A stretch of DNA of 64,000 nucleotides from Bradyrhizobium sp. Ghvi (lineage in GTDB: Bacteria > Pseudomonadota > Alphaproteobacteria > Rhizobiales > Xanthobacteraceae): assembly GCF_900115265.1 (NCBI RefSeq), contig NZ_FOVU01000001.1, positions 1,151,001 to 1,215,000 of the forward strand. The letters are read 5' to 3'. The translations under genes were made by a program, and so were the position numbers. The notes beneath the pieces were generated by a model, which was not told the DNA's origin, did not search any database, and saw nothing but the letters and a program-made list of their open reading frames with translations. Positions 63,885 to 64,000 of the stretch are shown in pieces; positions within the stretch are counted from its first letter, which is position 1; each line of letters starts with the position of its first letter.

Positions 63885-64000
63885 TCAGGATTTAACGAGC
63901 CGGGCCGCGAAAAATCCATCGAGCCCGCCGAGCTTCGGGTCGGCGTGTGGCAGGTGGCTCGGCAGGGTCCGCAGATCGCCGTCAGGGGTGATGATCTCGC
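63885..64000 (-). CDS. rsmB: 16S rRNA (cytosine967-C5)-methyltransferase RsmB, 3' end
   Basis: Only the last 37 codons and the stop lie in the window: EIITPDGDLRTLPSHLP then HADPKLGGLDGFFAARLVKS. The GxDGFFAARL ending is the usual C-terminus of RsmB/NOL1-type rRNA methyltransferases. The gene runs in from beyond 64000 on the minus strand. It precedes the heparinase-like gene, which fits the rhizobial order rsmB-heparinase-purH. Confidence 0.82.
   Translation of the reverse strand, partial: EIITPDGDLRTLPSHLPHADPKLGGLDGFFAARLVKS

Overview
The window is a stretch of alphaproteobacterial chromosome. Gene order, high GC content, protein sequences and the palindromic intergenic repeats all point to Bradyrhizobium or a close relative in the Nitrobacteraceae. 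It lies near the replication origin: hemJ, rho, mnmE, mnmG, rsmG, parA and parB run in one direction, and a cluster of ParB-binding parS sites sits around mnmG. Almost everything is core genome. No CRISPR array, insertion sequence, prophage or rRNA operon was seen.

Layout. 1-441: gene-free, with origin-like motifs. 442-9007 (+): heme synthesis (hemJ), transcription termination (rho), tRNA modification (mnmE, mnmG), 16S rRNA methylation (rsmG) and chromosome segregation (parAB), with four perfect-core parS sites and one degenerate site. 9211-13536 (-): leuS, lptE and holA. 13733-16512: two convergent diguanylate cyclase genes. 16621-26508: housekeeping genes, including a YggS PLP protein, a hydratase, an L,D-transpeptidase, an OmpR-type regulator with a cyclic-nucleotide-binding protein, exonuclease III, LolA, FtsK, an aminotransferase and a GFA-family protein. 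26715-32110 (-): two glnK-amtB ammonium modules flank a ClpP paralogue and an ArsR/SRPBCC pair. 32356-36828: membrane protein, TesB, Ubi hydroxylase, Trm112-like protein, and a TetR gene divergent from a small membrane protein with two matching operators. 37034-41581 (+): a putative periplasmic flavin/heme electron-transfer cluster (PepSY protein, cytochrome b561, outer-membrane porin, FMN-binding protein, ApbE flavin transferase, four-helix membrane protein). 41847-46006: an MHYT-GGDEF-EAL protein, a Lon-N-domain protein and a thioredoxin/TPR protein. 46281-47530: tRNA-Gly(GCC) followed by decayed AbiEii-type toxin sequence. 47531-60190: accessory metabolism and transport, including an epimerase, a PQQ-type sugar dehydrogenase with a dihaem cytochrome c, a PanE-like reductase, a DsbA-family isomerase, MATE and MFS transporters, a GST and gamma-glutamyltransferase. 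60252-64000 (-): purH, a heparinase II/III-like protein and the 3' end of rsmB.

The points most worth following up are the flavinylation cluster, whose porin is frameshifted inside its signal peptide; the parS cluster and its use inside rsmG; two regulator-operator pairs (ArsR at 30261-30288, TetR at 36409-36467); the paired TACCCGGGTA palindromes at 54678-54714; and an unexplained exact 18-bp repeat at 4263 and 48594. All functional calls rest on reading the sequence and family knowledge. No database search was run.
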